Source of the DNA: CALLPQ01 sp038531745
GTDB lineage: Bacteria; Pseudomonadota; Alphaproteobacteria; Caulobacterales; Parvularculaceae
Length of the DNA stretch: 64,000 bases
NCBI GenBank assembly: GCA_038531745.1
Contig: JBCBBJ010000010.1
Span: 1-64,000, forward strand
Direction: 5' to 3'
Position numbers and translations under genes: made by a program. How positions within the stretch are numbered: the first letter of the stretch is position 1; every line of letters starts with the position of its first letter. Under the pieces are notes generated by a model, which worked only from the letters and a program-made list of their open reading frames with translations, searched no databases and was not told where the DNA came from. Shown piece after piece: positions 8,212 to 17,760 of the stretch.

Positions 8212-9306
8212 ATGGTTCGCGATAATTTGCGACTGGTAGAGGATGGAAAAGGCGTGGACAAATCCAAGGCGTTAGACGCCGCGATTTCACAAATTGACAA
8301 GGCGTTCGGCAAGGGCTCGCTCATGCGGCTCGGTGACCGGGAGGTTGTGGATATTGAGGCCTATTCCACCGGCTCCTTGGGGCTGGATATCGCGCTGGGG
8401 ATCGGTGGCTTACCAAAGGGGCGGGTCATTGAGGTTTATGGGCCGGAGAGCTCGGGCAAAACAACCCTTGCCCTGCAATGTGCCGCCGAGGTGCAAAAAG
8501 CTGGCGGTGTTGCGGCGTTTATCGACGCGGAACACGCGCTCGACCCGATTTATGCCCAGAAATTGGGGGTCAATCTTGACGATCTTTTGATCTCCCAACC
8601 CGATACAGGCGAGCAAGCGCTGGAAATCACCGACACACTGGTGCGGTCGGGGGCCGTTGATATTCTTGTGATCGATAGCGTTGCCGCGCTGACCCCGCGC
8701 GCGGAATTGGAAGGAGACATGGGCGACAGCCTCCCCGGCCTACAGGCCCGGTTGATGAGCCAGGCGTTGCGCAAGCTCACCGGCTCTATTGCGAAGTCCA
8801 ATTGCCTTGTCATCTTTATCAATCAGATCCGGATGAAGATTGGCGTTATGTTTGGCTCACCGGAAACGACAACCGGCGGCAATGCATTAAAGTTCTATGC
8901 CTCGGTTCGTCTGGATATCCGGCGGATTGGTGCCATCAAAAACCGTGACGAGGTGGTGGGGAACCAGACGCGGGTGAAAATCGTCAAAAACAAAGTTGCC
9001 CCACCTTTCAAGCAGGTGGAATTCGACATCATGTATGGGGAGGGCATTTCCAAAACCGGTGAGTTGGTCGATCTTGGTGTCAAAGGCGGCGTGGTTGATA
9101 AGTCGGGATCATGGTTTTCCTATAATGGGGAGCGCGTGGGCCAGGGCCGTGAAAACGCCAAGCAGTTCCTGCGTGACAATCCCGATATTGCGCAGGCCAT
9201 TGAGACAGCCATCCGCAGCAATGCCGGATTGATTGCCGAAGAAATGCTCACCGGCGAAAATGGCGAAGACGAAGATGATGATGGCGACGAGGCGTTGAAA
9301 GCCTGA
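8212..9306 (+). CDS. recA: Recombinase RecA
   Basis: RecA is the DNA-dependent ATPase that forms filaments on single-stranded DNA, drives strand exchange and triggers LexA self-cleavage. Walker A GPESSGKT is at residues 77-84. The VIDSVAALTPRAE Walker B region, the L2-loop segment MKIGVMFGSPETTTGG and the C-terminal acidic tail ENGEDEDDDGDE are present. I chose the ATG at 8212, seven bases after GGAG, over an in-frame GTG at 8182 that has no ribosome site. This gives 364 residues. Single-gene transcription unit with an SOS promoter upstream and a terminator at 9407. Confidence 0.98.
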   Translation: MVRDNLRLVEDGKGVDKSKALDAAISQIDKAFGKGSLMRLGDREVVDIEAYSTGSLGLDIALGIGGLPKGRVIEVYGPESSGKTTLALQCAAEVQKAGGVAAFIDAEHALDPIYAQKLGVNLDDLLISQPDTGEQALEITDTLVRSGAVDILVIDSVAALTPRAELEGDMGDSLPGLQARLMSQALRKLTGSIAKSNCLVIFINQIRMKIGVMFGSPETTTGGNALKFYASVRLDIRRIGAIKNRDEVVGNQTRVKIVKNKVAPPFKQVEFDIMYGEGISKTGELVDLGVKGGVVDKSGSWFSYNGERVGQGRENAKQFLRDNPDIAQAIETAIRSNAGLIAEEMLTGENGEDEDDDGDEALKA

Positions 9307-9406
9307 CGGGGGTGTGCCGGAGGGCAAGACGCTCGCGTGATATCAATTCGTTTTAAGAGTTGCTCGCTTTAACAGCGGCGCATTCTAAAATTTACCCAAA
9401 TGAACC

Positions 9407-9439
9407 GCGGCGGGGATGATTATCCTCGCCGCTTTTTTT
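9407..9439 (+). terminator. Rho-independent terminator after recA
   Basis: GCGGCGGGGAT (9407-9417) pairs with ATCCTCGCCGC (9422-9432) around a short loop and is followed by seven T (9433-9439). It lies 100 bases after the recA stop. The remaining bases to alaS at 9625 show no gene. Confidence 0.85.
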
Positions 9440-9624
9440 GCGAAAGAAATCAGGGACGTGCGTGAGCCAGCCGCGTCTGGCAGCGTTTGATCGGCCCTAA
9501 GCAGCGCCTAGAATCCTGAGGGAAAAATCAGTATAGATCAGTGCTATTGGCTTAACCCCTGCGGCGGCGACCAAACGCTGACCTATGCGCATTCCTAACC
9601 CTCCCCCTTGGGAAATTTGTCACC

Positions 9625-12378
9625 ATGACGGCACTCCAAAAAATTCGCTCTGATTTTCTGTCCTTCTTTACCGGTCTTGAGGGGCTCTCACACGAGATCG
9701 TCCCCTCGGCACCCCTCATTCCCCAGAATGACCCCACTTTGCTTTTTGTGAATGCGGGCATGGTGCCGTTCAAGAATATCTTTACGGGTATGGAGACCCG
9801 CAACTATCAACGCGCAACCTCCTCCCAAAAATGTGTCCGCGCCGGGGGCAAACATAATGATCTCGACAATGTGGGCTACACCGCGCGCCACCACACATTT
9901 TTCGAGATGCTGGGTAATTTTTCCTTCGGCGATTATTTCAAGGAAGCTGCCATCCATAATGCCTGGACGCTACTCACCCAGCACTTTGGCCTACCCGCCG
10001 ATCGCCTGCTGGTTACGGTCTATCACACCGATGATGAGGCCTTTAGCTTATGGCGAAAAATCTCCGGCCTCCCCGAGGAACGGATCATCCGTATCACAAC
10101 GAATGATAATTTCTGGTCCATGGGTGATACCGGCCCCTGCGGGCCCTGTTCGGAAATTTTTTATGATCACGGACCGGATATACCTGGCGGCCCGCCGGGC
10201 TCACCCGAGGAAGATGGTGATCGGTTTATCGAGATCTGGAACCTAGTTTTCATGCAATATGAGACGCTGGCTGACGGCCAGCGGGTCGACCTGCCAAAGC
10301 CGTCTATTGACACCGGTATGGGGCTTGAGCGTATCGCTGCTGTCTTGCAGGGGGTACATGACAATTACGATATCGATTTATTCCGCACATTGATTACTGC
10401 CAGCGAAGCCATCACCAGTGCACCATCGGGCGCGAGCGCCAACGCGGCCATCGCGCACCGGGTCATTGCCGATCATCTCCGCTCAGCGGCTTTTATGATT
10501 GCCGATGGAGTGAGCCCTTCCAATGAAGGGCGCGGTTATGTTTTGCGGCGGATCATGCGGCGCGCCATGCGCTATGCCCACAGTCTGGGACGCACAGAGC
10601 CTCTGCTAGCCCGCTTAGCCCCCACATTGATAGACGAAATGGGCGGTGCCTTTCCCGAATTGGAGCGCGCTCGCGCGCTATTGATCCAAACACTCACGGG
10701 AGAGGAGGAAAAATTTGCGGGCCTCCTTGACCGGGGGATGAAACTCCTCCGCACCGAGATTGATCACCTTGGCGCTGGGAGAGTGCTCACCGGGACTGCG
10801 GCGTTCAAGCTTTATGACACTTATGGCTTTCCCCTTGATCTGACGCAAGACGCGTTGCGCCGGGAAGGGCTTGATGTTGACGTGGAAGGCTTTGAGCAAG
10901 CCATGGCCGACCAAAAAAAAGCTGCGCGTGCCGCGTGGTCGGGTTCTGGTGATCTTGCCGATGAAAAAATCTGGCTTGATCTTGCCGCAACCCACGGCGC
11001 AACGGATTTCCTCGGCTATACCCATACCGAGGCGCAAGGTGTCATCCTCGCAATTCTGGAGAACGGTACGCCAGTGGATTATGTGGCGAAGGACGGAAAT
11101 GCCTCTGGTGCCGAAGGGTCATCCGTAAACGCATCATCGGATAATACCAGCGCAGCTCAACGGTCCAATTTTGAAATCCTGACCAATCAGACGCCGTTTT
11201 ACGCTGAATCCGGCGGTCAGATTGGCGATACTGGCACGCTGGTGAGTGAAGCCGGGACCGAGGTTTCTGTGATCGATACAGCCAAACGGGGCGGCGGATT
11301 GCACCTTCACAAGATTGCAAAGCCCAAAGGCCCGTTGCGCGTGGGTGACGTGGTGACCTTACAGGTTGATGGCGCACGCCGGGATCGTATCCGGGCGAAC
11401 CACTCGGCGACCCATCTTCTCCATGCCAGTCTCCGGCATATTCTGGGTACCCATGTGACGCAAAAAGGATCGCTCGTCACCGAAGACCGATTGCGCTTCG
11501 ACTTCTCCCATCCCAATCCGCTAACACCCGAAGAGCGCACGCAAATCGACGCGCAGGTGAACGCGGTGATCCGGCAAAATACACCAACGCAAACCCGGGT
11601 CATGCCCTATGACGACGCCGTCGAGGCGGGGGCCATGGCGTTGTTTGGTGAAAAATACGACGATGATGTCAGGGTACTGAGCATGGGCGAGGATCCCGCA
11701 GACCTGGCGCAAACATTTTCCGTAGAACTTTGTGGCGGTATTCATGTGCAGCAAACCGGTGATATTGCCCTGTTCAAAATCGTCAGCGAAGGGGCGGTTT
11801 CGGCAGGCATCCGCAGGGTTGAAGCGCTGACAGGCGAAACGGCGCGCCAATATCTGGAAGAGCAAGCAAGCCTTGCGCAAAACGCCGCTGATGTCCTCAA
11901 AACTCCGATTGCCGATTTGCCGGGGCGGGTTGCTGCGCTTGCCCAGGAACGCAAAAAATTGGAACAACAATTAAGCGAGGCCAAAAAAGCGCTGGCCATG
12001 GCGGGTGGTGGCACAACAACGGACGCCGGTAATGCGGTAAAAACCGTGGGCAGTGTCAATTTTCTCGGCCGCGTCTTTCACGATATCCCGGCAAAAGACT
12101 TGCGCGGCATGATTGATGACGCAAAAAAATCGATGCGCTCCGGTGTTGTTGCCATGGTCGGCATTAATGAGGGCAAAGCGGCCATCGCCGTTGGCGTCAC
12201 CGACGATTTGACCGACCAGTTAAGTGCTGTGGAGATGGTGCGGATGGGTGCGGCGGCCATGGGCGGCAAAGGCGGCGGCGGGCGCGCCGACATGGCCCAG
12301 GCGGGTGGCCCGGACGGGTCACGCGCCGACGAGGCTCTTCATCAAATCAAAGATTATCTGGAACGGGCCGCGTCTTAA
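9625..12378 (+). CDS. alaS: Alanyl-tRNA synthetase
   Basis: Class II synthetase that charges tRNA-Ala and edits mischarged Ser/Gly. It is full length at 917 residues. The N-terminal aminoacylation core has NDPTLLFVNAGMVPFKN, the RATSSQKCVRAGGKHNDL motif and DTGMGLERI. The editing domain has the zinc ligands His593-x3-His597 (NHSATHLL) and Cys703-x3-His707 (CGGIH). The C-terminal DHHA1 part ends with the glycine-rich GGKGGGGRADMAQAGG. It faces tig tail to tail with only 88 bases between, in which I see no clear terminator. Confidence 0.97.
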   Translation: MTALQKIRSDFLSFFTGLEGLSHEIVPSAPLIPQNDPTLLFVNAGMVPFKNIFTGMETRNYQRATSSQKCVRAGGKHNDLDNVGYTARHHTFFEMLGNFSFGDYFKEAAIHNAWTLLTQHFGLPADRLLVTVYHTDDEAFSLWRKISGLPEERIIRITTNDNFWSMGDTGPCGPCSEIFYDHGPDIPGGPPGSPEEDGDRFIEIWNLVFMQYETLADGQRVDLPKPSIDTGMGLERIAAVLQGVHDNYDIDLFRTLITASEAITSAPSGASANAAIAHRVIADHLRSAAFMIADGVSPSNEGRGYVLRRIMRRAMRYAHSLGRTEPLLARLAPTLIDEMGGAFPELERARALLIQTLTGEEEKFAGLLDRGMKLLRTEIDHLGAGRVLTGTAAFKLYDTYGFPLDLTQDALRREGLDVDVEGFEQAMADQKKAARAAWSGSGDLADEKIWLDLAATHGATDFLGYTHTEAQGVILAILENGTPVDYVAKDGNASGAEGSSVNASSDNTSAAQRSNFEILTNQTPFYAESGGQIGDTGTLVSEAGTEVSVIDTAKRGGGLHLHKIAKPKGPLRVGDVVTLQVDGARRDRIRANHSATHLLHASLRHILGTHVTQKGSLVTEDRLRFDFSHPNPLTPEERTQIDAQVNAVIRQNTPTQTRVMPYDDAVEAGAMALFGEKYDDDVRVLSMGEDPADLAQTFSVELCGGIHVQQTGDIALFKIVSEGAVSAGIRRVEALTGETARQYLEEQASLAQNAADVLKTPIADLPGRVAALAQERKKLEQQLSEAKKALAMAGGGTTTDAGNAVKTVGSVNFLGRVFHDIPAKDLRGMIDDAKKSMRSGVVAMVGINEGKAAIAVGVTDDLTDQLSAVEMVRMGAAAMGGKGGGGRADMAQAGGPDGSRADEALHQIKDYLERAAS

Positions 12379-12466
12379 GACGATGCGGCAACGGCGTTGA
12401 AGGCGTCGTTGAGGCTGAAGCAATGTCGCCTGAATTGGCATCAGGACGACGCTTTAAGGCTTCGCT

Positions 12467-13801
12467 TTACAGGTCTTCGCCGTCCGGATCCTTCATCAGG
12501 TCTTCTTTGGAAACGGTTTTGTCGGTCACCGCAGCATTTTCGATGATGTGGTCAACAACCCGTTCTTCAAACAGCGGCGCGCGTAATTGCGCCATGGCCT
12601 GGGGGTTTGAGCGGTAAAACTCTAAAACCTCGCGCTCTTGACCAGGGAATTGCTGGGCAGTTCGGATGATTTCGCGCTGCACATCTTCCGAAGGCACATC
12701 AACATTGGCTTTTTTACCAATCTCCGCGAGGACAAGACCCAAACGCACACGGCGTTCGGCGATTTTGCGATAGTCCGTTTTTAATTCGTCCTCGGATTTA
12801 TCCTTATCTTCCTCGTCGCGTTCGGCATTTTCAACCTGTGACCAGATCTGATTGAACTCGGCATCAACCATGGATTTAGGCAGATCAAAGTCATGAGCTT
12901 CGTCCAACCGGTCGAGAAGGGCCCGTTTCACATGGGCGCGCGAGAGATTGGCATAATCAGATTCGATCCGCTCACGGACTTTGTCTTTTAACTCTGCGAG
13001 GTCTTTCAGACCCACCTTGTCGGCCAGGGCATCATCAATGGCGACCGCGTCGGCCCCTTTAATCTCGTGCACATGCACCGCGAAAACAGCGTCTTTCCCG
13101 GCGAGTGGCTCATGGCCATAGTCGTCGGGGAAGGTCACATTCACATCAAGCTCATCGCCCTTTTTGGTGCCGAGAAGCTGTTCTTCAAACCCGGGGATAA
13201 AACTACCCGAGCCGAGGACGAGCTCAGTATTTTCGCCTTTGCCCCCTTCGAAGGCGGTGCCGCCAATTTTTCCCTCAAAGTCAATCACCACCATATCGTC
13301 ATTGGCCGCGGCCGCGGCATCATCCTTGGCGGAATAGCTGCGTTGTTGCTTGGCGATGGCGTCGAGCGCTTCGTTTAGGTCGGCGTCGGGCACCTCGGCG
13401 ACCGGGCGGGTCAGGGTCAAATCTTCAAGACTTGCCGGTTCGAAACTGGGTAAAATCTCCGCATGCACATCATATTCAAGATCGGCTTTACCCGCCATCA
13501 CCGCATCCATATCGGAATGGAACTCCGGATTTGGCGGGGTTGCCGGTTGCAGATCGCGATCGGTGAACGCTTTGGTGGCTGTTTCCTCCACCAATTGTTG
13601 CACGATCTCACTCATAAACCCTTTGCCATACATCTTTTTCAGAAATGGCACCGGCGCCTTGCCTTTGCGAAAGCCTTTGAGATGGATCTCATCCTTCATG
13701 CCCTCGATCTTGGCCGTCAGCTTTTCATCCAACTCCGTGGCGGAAACGGTGACTTTGAATTTGCGCTCGAGGCCCTCATTGGAGACTTCGGTGACATCCA
13801 T
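12467..13801 (-). CDS. tig: Trigger factor (ribosome-associated chaperone/prolyl isomerase)
   Basis: The protein binds the ribosome exit tunnel and shields nascent chains. The ribosome-docking signature GFRKGKAPVPFLKKMYGK lies near residues 44-60, a central FKBP-like PPIase domain spans about 155-245 (VIDFEGKIGG, GSFIPGFEEQLLG), and the rest is the helical C-terminal chaperone domain. Length 444 residues. Translation starts at ATG 13801 after GAAGAGAG. The usual neighbours clpP-clpX-lon are not downstream; alaS faces it instead. A tRNA-Leu gene lies directly upstream on the same strand. Confidence 0.96.
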   Translation of the reverse strand: MDVTEVSNEGLERKFKVTVSATELDEKLTAKIEGMKDEIHLKGFRKGKAPVPFLKKMYGKGFMSEIVQQLVEETATKAFTDRDLQPATPPNPEFHSDMDAVMAGKADLEYDVHAEILPSFEPASLEDLTLTRPVAEVPDADLNEALDAIAKQQRSYSAKDDAAAAANDDMVVIDFEGKIGGTAFEGGKGENTELVLGSGSFIPGFEEQLLGTKKGDELDVNVTFPDDYGHEPLAGKDAVFAVHVHEIKGADAVAIDDALADKVGLKDLAELKDKVRERIESDYANLSRAHVKRALLDRLDEAHDFDLPKSMVDAEFNQIWSQVENAERDEEDKDKSEDELKTDYRKIAERRVRLGLVLAEIGKKANVDVPSEDVQREIIRTAQQFPGQEREVLEFYRSNPQAMAQLRAPLFEERVVDHIIENAAVTDKTVSKEDLMKDPDGEDL

Positions 13802-13880
13802 CTTTTTACTCTCTTCATGCGTTCAAACCGGCAGGTTGCCCATACCGATGGTCGAGTGGGCATCGGGGGCCCGTGCCAAA

Positions 13881-13965
13881 TGGTGCGGATGAGAGGAATC
13901 GAACCTCCACGGATTGCTCCACTGGAACCTAAATCCAGCGCGTCTACCAGTTCCGCCACATCCGC
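13881..13965 (-). tRNA. tRNA-Leu(UAG)
   Basis: On the minus strand the acceptor arm GCGGATG pairs with CATCCGC, followed by discriminator A and an encoded CCA (13881-13883). The D arm has GGTAGACGCG, and the anticodon stem CTGGA/TCCAG holds the loop TTTAGGT with anticodon TAG. A long class II variable arm (TGGAGCAATCCGTG) and the T arm GAGGTTCGATTCCTC complete it. The variable arm and identity agree with leucine. Confidence 0.97.
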
Positions 13966-14136
13966 AAATCCCAGGACCCTCTAGCGGGTATGGGGCTTAT
14001 ACCCCCGCCGCACGGGCTCCGAGCGCGCCTCTATAGCAGAGCCATCCGGCTTGTCGAGCGCTAATCGAAGCCGCATAAATTGATGGGAAATCCGGTAAAG
14101 GTGAGGTCAAAACCGTGTGGTTTCTGCCGGGCCGCC

Positions 14137-14589
14137 CTAGCCTGGTGACCCCATGGATTGATCACAGGTCTCACACAGGCCCTTCACCTCCAACCGCGCC
14201 GCATGAAGCCGAAAATTTCGGTCAGTCAACACCGGTCGAATATCCTTTTCGATCTCGGTGTCGAGGCCAAGCTCCTGCACGTCATTACACTGGGTGCAAA
14301 TCAGAAAAGCCTGTACCGCGTGGGCCACCTCATGGTTGCACAGGACGAAGGCATTGATGCCATCGAGTTTGTGGATGACCCCTTTTTCCTCAAGGCCGTC
14401 GAGCGCGCGATAAACCGTCATCGGCGCCCGCACACCCTTTTCCTTAAGTTTATCGAGGATTTCATAGGCCTTTTGCGGCGCGTGGGTTTCCACGAGCGCG
14501 TCCCAAACCAGCCGCTCGTTTTTCGTCAAGCCACCGGCGGGGATTGGGTGCGGATGATCGCATGGATTGACTAGGGGCTGATTGACCAT
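14137..14589 (-). CDS. zur: Fur-family metalloregulator, probably Zur
   Basis: Metal-dependent repressor of 150 residues. The winged helix contains AYEILDKLKEKGVRAPMTVYRALDGLEEKG. The dimer domain follows with LDGINAFVLCNHEVAH, and two Cys pairs (ICTQC near residue 97 and CETCD near 140) make the structural zinc site. The AYDILD/NAF.LC wording is closer to Zur than to Fur, Irr or PerR, so zinc sensing is inferred from these signatures only. An AT-rich repeat element sits upstream at 14629-14651 and could be its own operator. It is divergent from typA. Confidence 0.78.
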   Translation of the reverse strand: MVNQPLVNPCDHPHPIPAGGLTKNERLVWDALVETHAPQKAYEILDKLKEKGVRAPMTVYRALDGLEEKGVIHKLDGINAFVLCNHEVAHAVQAFLICTQCNDVQELGLDTEIEKDIRPVLTDRNFRLHAARLEVKGLCETCDQSMGSPG

Positions 14590-14628
14590 ATGCCTGCTCT
14601 TCCGACGACAATGCCGAGATAAATATCT

Positions 14629-14651
14629 GTTATAGCGATGTTATATCATAT
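14629..14651. promoter_or_regulatory. Candidate Zur operator / promoter
   Basis: Two GTTATA half-words (14629-14634 and 14640-14645) stand 11 bases apart, the second continuing as GTTATATCATAT. It is a conspicuous AT-rich island in GC-rich DNA, between divergent zur and typA. GTTATA-type half sites are typical of alphaproteobacterial Zur boxes. Assignment to Zur is inference. Confidence 0.4.
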
Positions 14652-14793
14652 GGCATTGACCGTGCGGCCCAAGACCCGTTTCGCCGAATTCGCGAAACCG
14701 TTGCCGGTTTGCACCTACCGGGCGAAGCCATTGCGCCCTGCGCCGCCCGGCAAATCACATTGCATTCTGGCGAAAACCCTATAAGTCAGCGCC

Positions 14794-16662
14794 ATGACGC
14801 ACCGCACAAATCCCCCGCAAACCCGCGCCCTGTTGCGCAATATTGCCATCATCGCCCATGTTGACCATGGCAAGACAACGCTGGTTGACGAAATGCTGCG
14901 CCAGTCGGGCGCGGTTCAGGCCCATTCGGAAATGGCCGAACGGGCCATGGATTCCAACGATATTGAGCGCGAGCGCGGTATCACGATCCTGGCAAAATGC
15001 ACGTCCGTGCGTTGGGAGGCGACGGACGAGCCCATCCGTCTGAATATTATCGACACGCCCGGCCATGCGGATTTTGGCGGCGAGGTTGAGCGGATCCTGT
15101 CTATGGTTGATGGCTGCCTTCTGCTGGTTGACGCGGCCGAAGGGCCCATGCCCCAGACAAAATTCGTGCTGTCAAAAGCATTAGCCCTCGGCCTGCGCCC
15201 GATTGTTGTGTTGAACAAGGTCGACCGGCCAAGCGCCGACCCTGACGCCGCTCTTGACGCGGCATTCGATCTTTTTGCGGCGCTGGGCGCCAATGATGAG
15301 CAGTTGGATTTTCCGGTGCTATATGCCTCCGGACGCGATGGCTGGGCCGATCAGACCCTTGACGGGCCGCGCGAAAATCTAAACGCGCTGTTCGAAACCA
15401 TCATAGATCATGTGCCCTCCCCGCCGGTTGCCGATGATGCCGCGACGCAACCGTTCTCCATGCTGGCGACAACCCTTGAGGCTGATCCGTTTCTGGGCCG
15501 CATTCTGACGGGCCGGATCAGTACCGGGATCATTCGGCCCAACACAACGCTAAAGGCGCTTTCCAGCGACGGCGATGAGATAGAACGTGTGCGTATCACC
15601 AAGGTACTGGCTTTTCGAGGCTTGAAACGCCAACCCATTGATGAGGCGCGGCCTGGCGATATCGTCGCCATTGCGGGATACACCAACGCCTCCGTTGCCG
15701 ATACGCTATGCGATTTACCCGTGGATACCGCCTTGCCGGCGCAACCGATTGACCCGCCAACACTCTCCATCACGCTGGCGCCAAATGATTCCCCGCTTGC
15801 AGGCCGGGAAGGATCAAAAGTGCAATCACGGGTCATCCGTGAACGTCTTTTCCGCCAGGCCGAAGGCGATATTGCGATAACCGTTACCGAGACCGCGAGC
15901 AAGGACGCATTCGAAGTTGCCGGGCGCGGCGAGTTACAGCTGGGTGTCTTAATTGAAAATATGCGCCGCGAGGGCTTTGAACTTGCGGTATCGCGCCCGC
16001 GGGTGCTGACCCGGCGTGGTGAAAATGATGTTCTAACCGAACCTATCGAAGAAGTGACGATTGACGTTGATGACGACTTCTCCGGCGTAGTGATCGAAAA
16101 GCTGACTCGCAAAAAAGGCGAATTGATCGAGATGAAACCATCAGGGGGCGGAAAGACCCGCCTGGTGATGCACATCCCGGCGCGCGCTTTGATTGGCTAT
16201 CATGGGGAGTTTTTAACCGATACCCGCGGCACCGGTGTGATGAACCGCGCCTATTTGCACCATGCCCCCCACAAAGGCGCCATTGAGGGGCGACGCAATG
16301 GCGTCTTGATTGCCAATGGCGACGGCGAGGCCGTGCCATTTGCGCTGTGGAACCTTGAAGAGCGCGGGGTGATGTTTATCGGCCCGGGCGAAAAGGTTTA
16401 TAAAGGCATGATCATTGGCGAAAATGCCAAACCCGATGACCTTGACGTGAACCCGCTTAAAGCCAAGCAGCTGACCAATATCCGGGCAGCAGGCAAAGAC
16501 GACGCTGTTCGCCTGACCCCGCCTAAACGACTGACTCTGGAAGTGGCAATGTCCTACATCGACGAAGATGAACTGGTTGAGGTGACACCAGAGTCAATCC
16601 GCCTGCGGAAGATTGAGCTTGAACCCCATATGCGCAAACGCCGGGCCAAAGAAGCCAGTTAG
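14794..16662 (+). CDS. typA: Ribosome-associated GTPase TypA/BipA
   Basis: Translational GTPase of the EF-G-like superfamily involved in 50S assembly and stress adaptation. It has 622 residues. G1 is AHVDHGKTTL, G2 contains RGITI, G3 is DTPGHADFGG and G4 is NKVDR, all in the first 150 residues. These are followed by the beta-barrel domain, two alpha/beta domains and the TypA-specific C-terminal part (GTGVMNRAYLHHAPHKG, MEVAMSYIDEDELVEVTP-like). Its stop codon overlaps the stop of the opposite desaturase gene by three bases. Confidence 0.96.
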   Translation: MTHRTNPPQTRALLRNIAIIAHVDHGKTTLVDEMLRQSGAVQAHSEMAERAMDSNDIERERGITILAKCTSVRWEATDEPIRLNIIDTPGHADFGGEVERILSMVDGCLLLVDAAEGPMPQTKFVLSKALALGLRPIVVLNKVDRPSADPDAALDAAFDLFAALGANDEQLDFPVLYASGRDGWADQTLDGPRENLNALFETIIDHVPSPPVADDAATQPFSMLATTLEADPFLGRILTGRISTGIIRPNTTLKALSSDGDEIERVRITKVLAFRGLKRQPIDEARPGDIVAIAGYTNASVADTLCDLPVDTALPAQPIDPPTLSITLAPNDSPLAGREGSKVQSRVIRERLFRQAEGDIAITVTETASKDAFEVAGRGELQLGVLIENMRREGFELAVSRPRVLTRRGENDVLTEPIEEVTIDVDDDFSGVVIEKLTRKKGELIEMKPSGGGKTRLVMHIPARALIGYHGEFLTDTRGTGVMNRAYLHHAPHKGAIEGRRNGVLIANGDGEAVPFALWNLEERGVMFIGPGEKVYKGMIIGENAKPDDLDVNPLKAKQLTNIRAAGKDDAVRLTPPKRLTLEVAMSYIDEDELVEVTPESIRLRKIELEPHMRKRRAKEAS

Positions 16663-17612
16663 CGCCCACCGCGCAAATCGATGATTGTGATCCCTTCGGT
16701 TTTTAGCCACGGCTCGATCTCGTCATAGAGCGTTACGACCCGTGTCCAGGGCACGCGGGGGTAAAGATGGTGGATCAAATGAAACGTCTGGTTCATGACG
16801 AGAAAATTGCCCGCCGCGCGGATCTGCGCCGGCAGAATATAGGCTGGCGCATCACCAACCATTTTCTGGGCATGGGGATGATGGAACAGCCAGTCGAAAA
16901 CAAACGCCACCAGAAAGATCGCGATATGGGCCGGGATCAGCCAAATCACCAGGAGCGGCGTTAAAAACCCAAAAATTGCCGCGGCGACGATCAACCCAAT
17001 AATAAGGACCAATGATATGATAAGCTGTATACGGATGGTAATTGGCGCTTTTCTGAGAATGATACCATAATAGGGGATGTGCATGGTTGCGCATCGCACC
17101 AGAACGCTCGCCATCGACCGTCCCGCAACCCAATGATCAGGGTCCCGATCTTTGTCGTTAAAATGATGATGGTGGCCAAGATGGGCGAACTTGAACGCGG
17201 AAAACGGGATCAGATAGGCAACCCCCACACTTTGCGCACACAGTCGATTTGCCAAGCGCAGCCATGGATGCTCCCGGCAATAAACGGCATGGGCACTGTC
17301 ATGGAGAACCGTAAACGCAAAATATTGGGCAACAGCATTGACCAAAATGGTGACAGGGGCCGGTGCGAGGCCCATCAGATAGGCCCAACCCATGGCGGCC
17401 ATGACGCCAGCGGCGCCAAAGAATAATGCAAACTGATAATAAACCGGCGCGCGCATATGGGCTATCGCCCGTTGTAACGCTTGCTCTCGTGTGGTTGCAG
17501 GCGGGCCCAGCACAGGCGCGTTGCCACGGGCATAAGGCGCACGGCCCATGGCCGATGCCGGGTGCCGACCAACAGAATGACCAACCATCGCGTTCTTTCC
17601 TATTCCAGTCAT
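16659..17612 (-). CDS. Membrane fatty acid desaturase family protein
   Basis: This is an integral-membrane di-iron oxygenase of the FA_desaturase family, 317 residues. The three histidine boxes are HDSAH (104-108), HLGHHHH (144-150) and HLIHH (278-282). Hydrophobic segments flank them. It could desaturate acyl chains or hydroxylate/ketolate a terpenoid; the sequence does not decide which. The first 45 residues are poorly conserved in character and the true start may be a later ATG. Its stop overlaps that of typA on the other strand. Confidence 0.85.
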   Translation of the reverse strand: MTGIGKNAMVGHSVGRHPASAMGRAPYARGNAPVLGPPATTREQALQRAIAHMRAPVYYQFALFFGAAGVMAAMGWAYLMGLAPAPVTILVNAVAQYFAFTVLHDSAHAVYCREHPWLRLANRLCAQSVGVAYLIPFSAFKFAHLGHHHHFNDKDRDPDHWVAGRSMASVLVRCATMHIPYYGIILRKAPITIRIQLIISLVLIIGLIVAAAIFGFLTPLLVIWLIPAHIAIFLVAFVFDWLFHHPHAQKMVGDAPAYILPAQIRAAGNFLVMNQTFHLIHHLYPRVPWTRVVTLYDEIEPWLKTEGITIIDLRGGR

Positions 17613-17760
17613 CTGGTGGCTATCATCGCCAGCGGAGGCTAACCATCACCCAAATCGGGGGCTGACGAGATGGTAACGGCCATTTGAGTTGTCCTCACGC
17701 GCACCGCGTGGGACACCGATTTCAGACGCAGAGGACCAAACGTCAGAACAGGAGCCCATG

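Noticed and set aside
12429..12445. CCTGA-N7-TCAGG hairpin between alaS and tig as a terminator
   Set aside because: Five pairs only, no T-run on either strand.
13717..13959. Minus-strand frame MAELVDALDLGSSGAIRGG across the tRNA
   Set aside because: It is the well-known artefact of translating a tRNA-Leu gene; it overlaps the tRNA and the start of tig.
15408..16175. Minus-strand 255-codon frame opposite typA
   Set aside because: Ser/Arg-rich translation with no motif, inside a complete typA.
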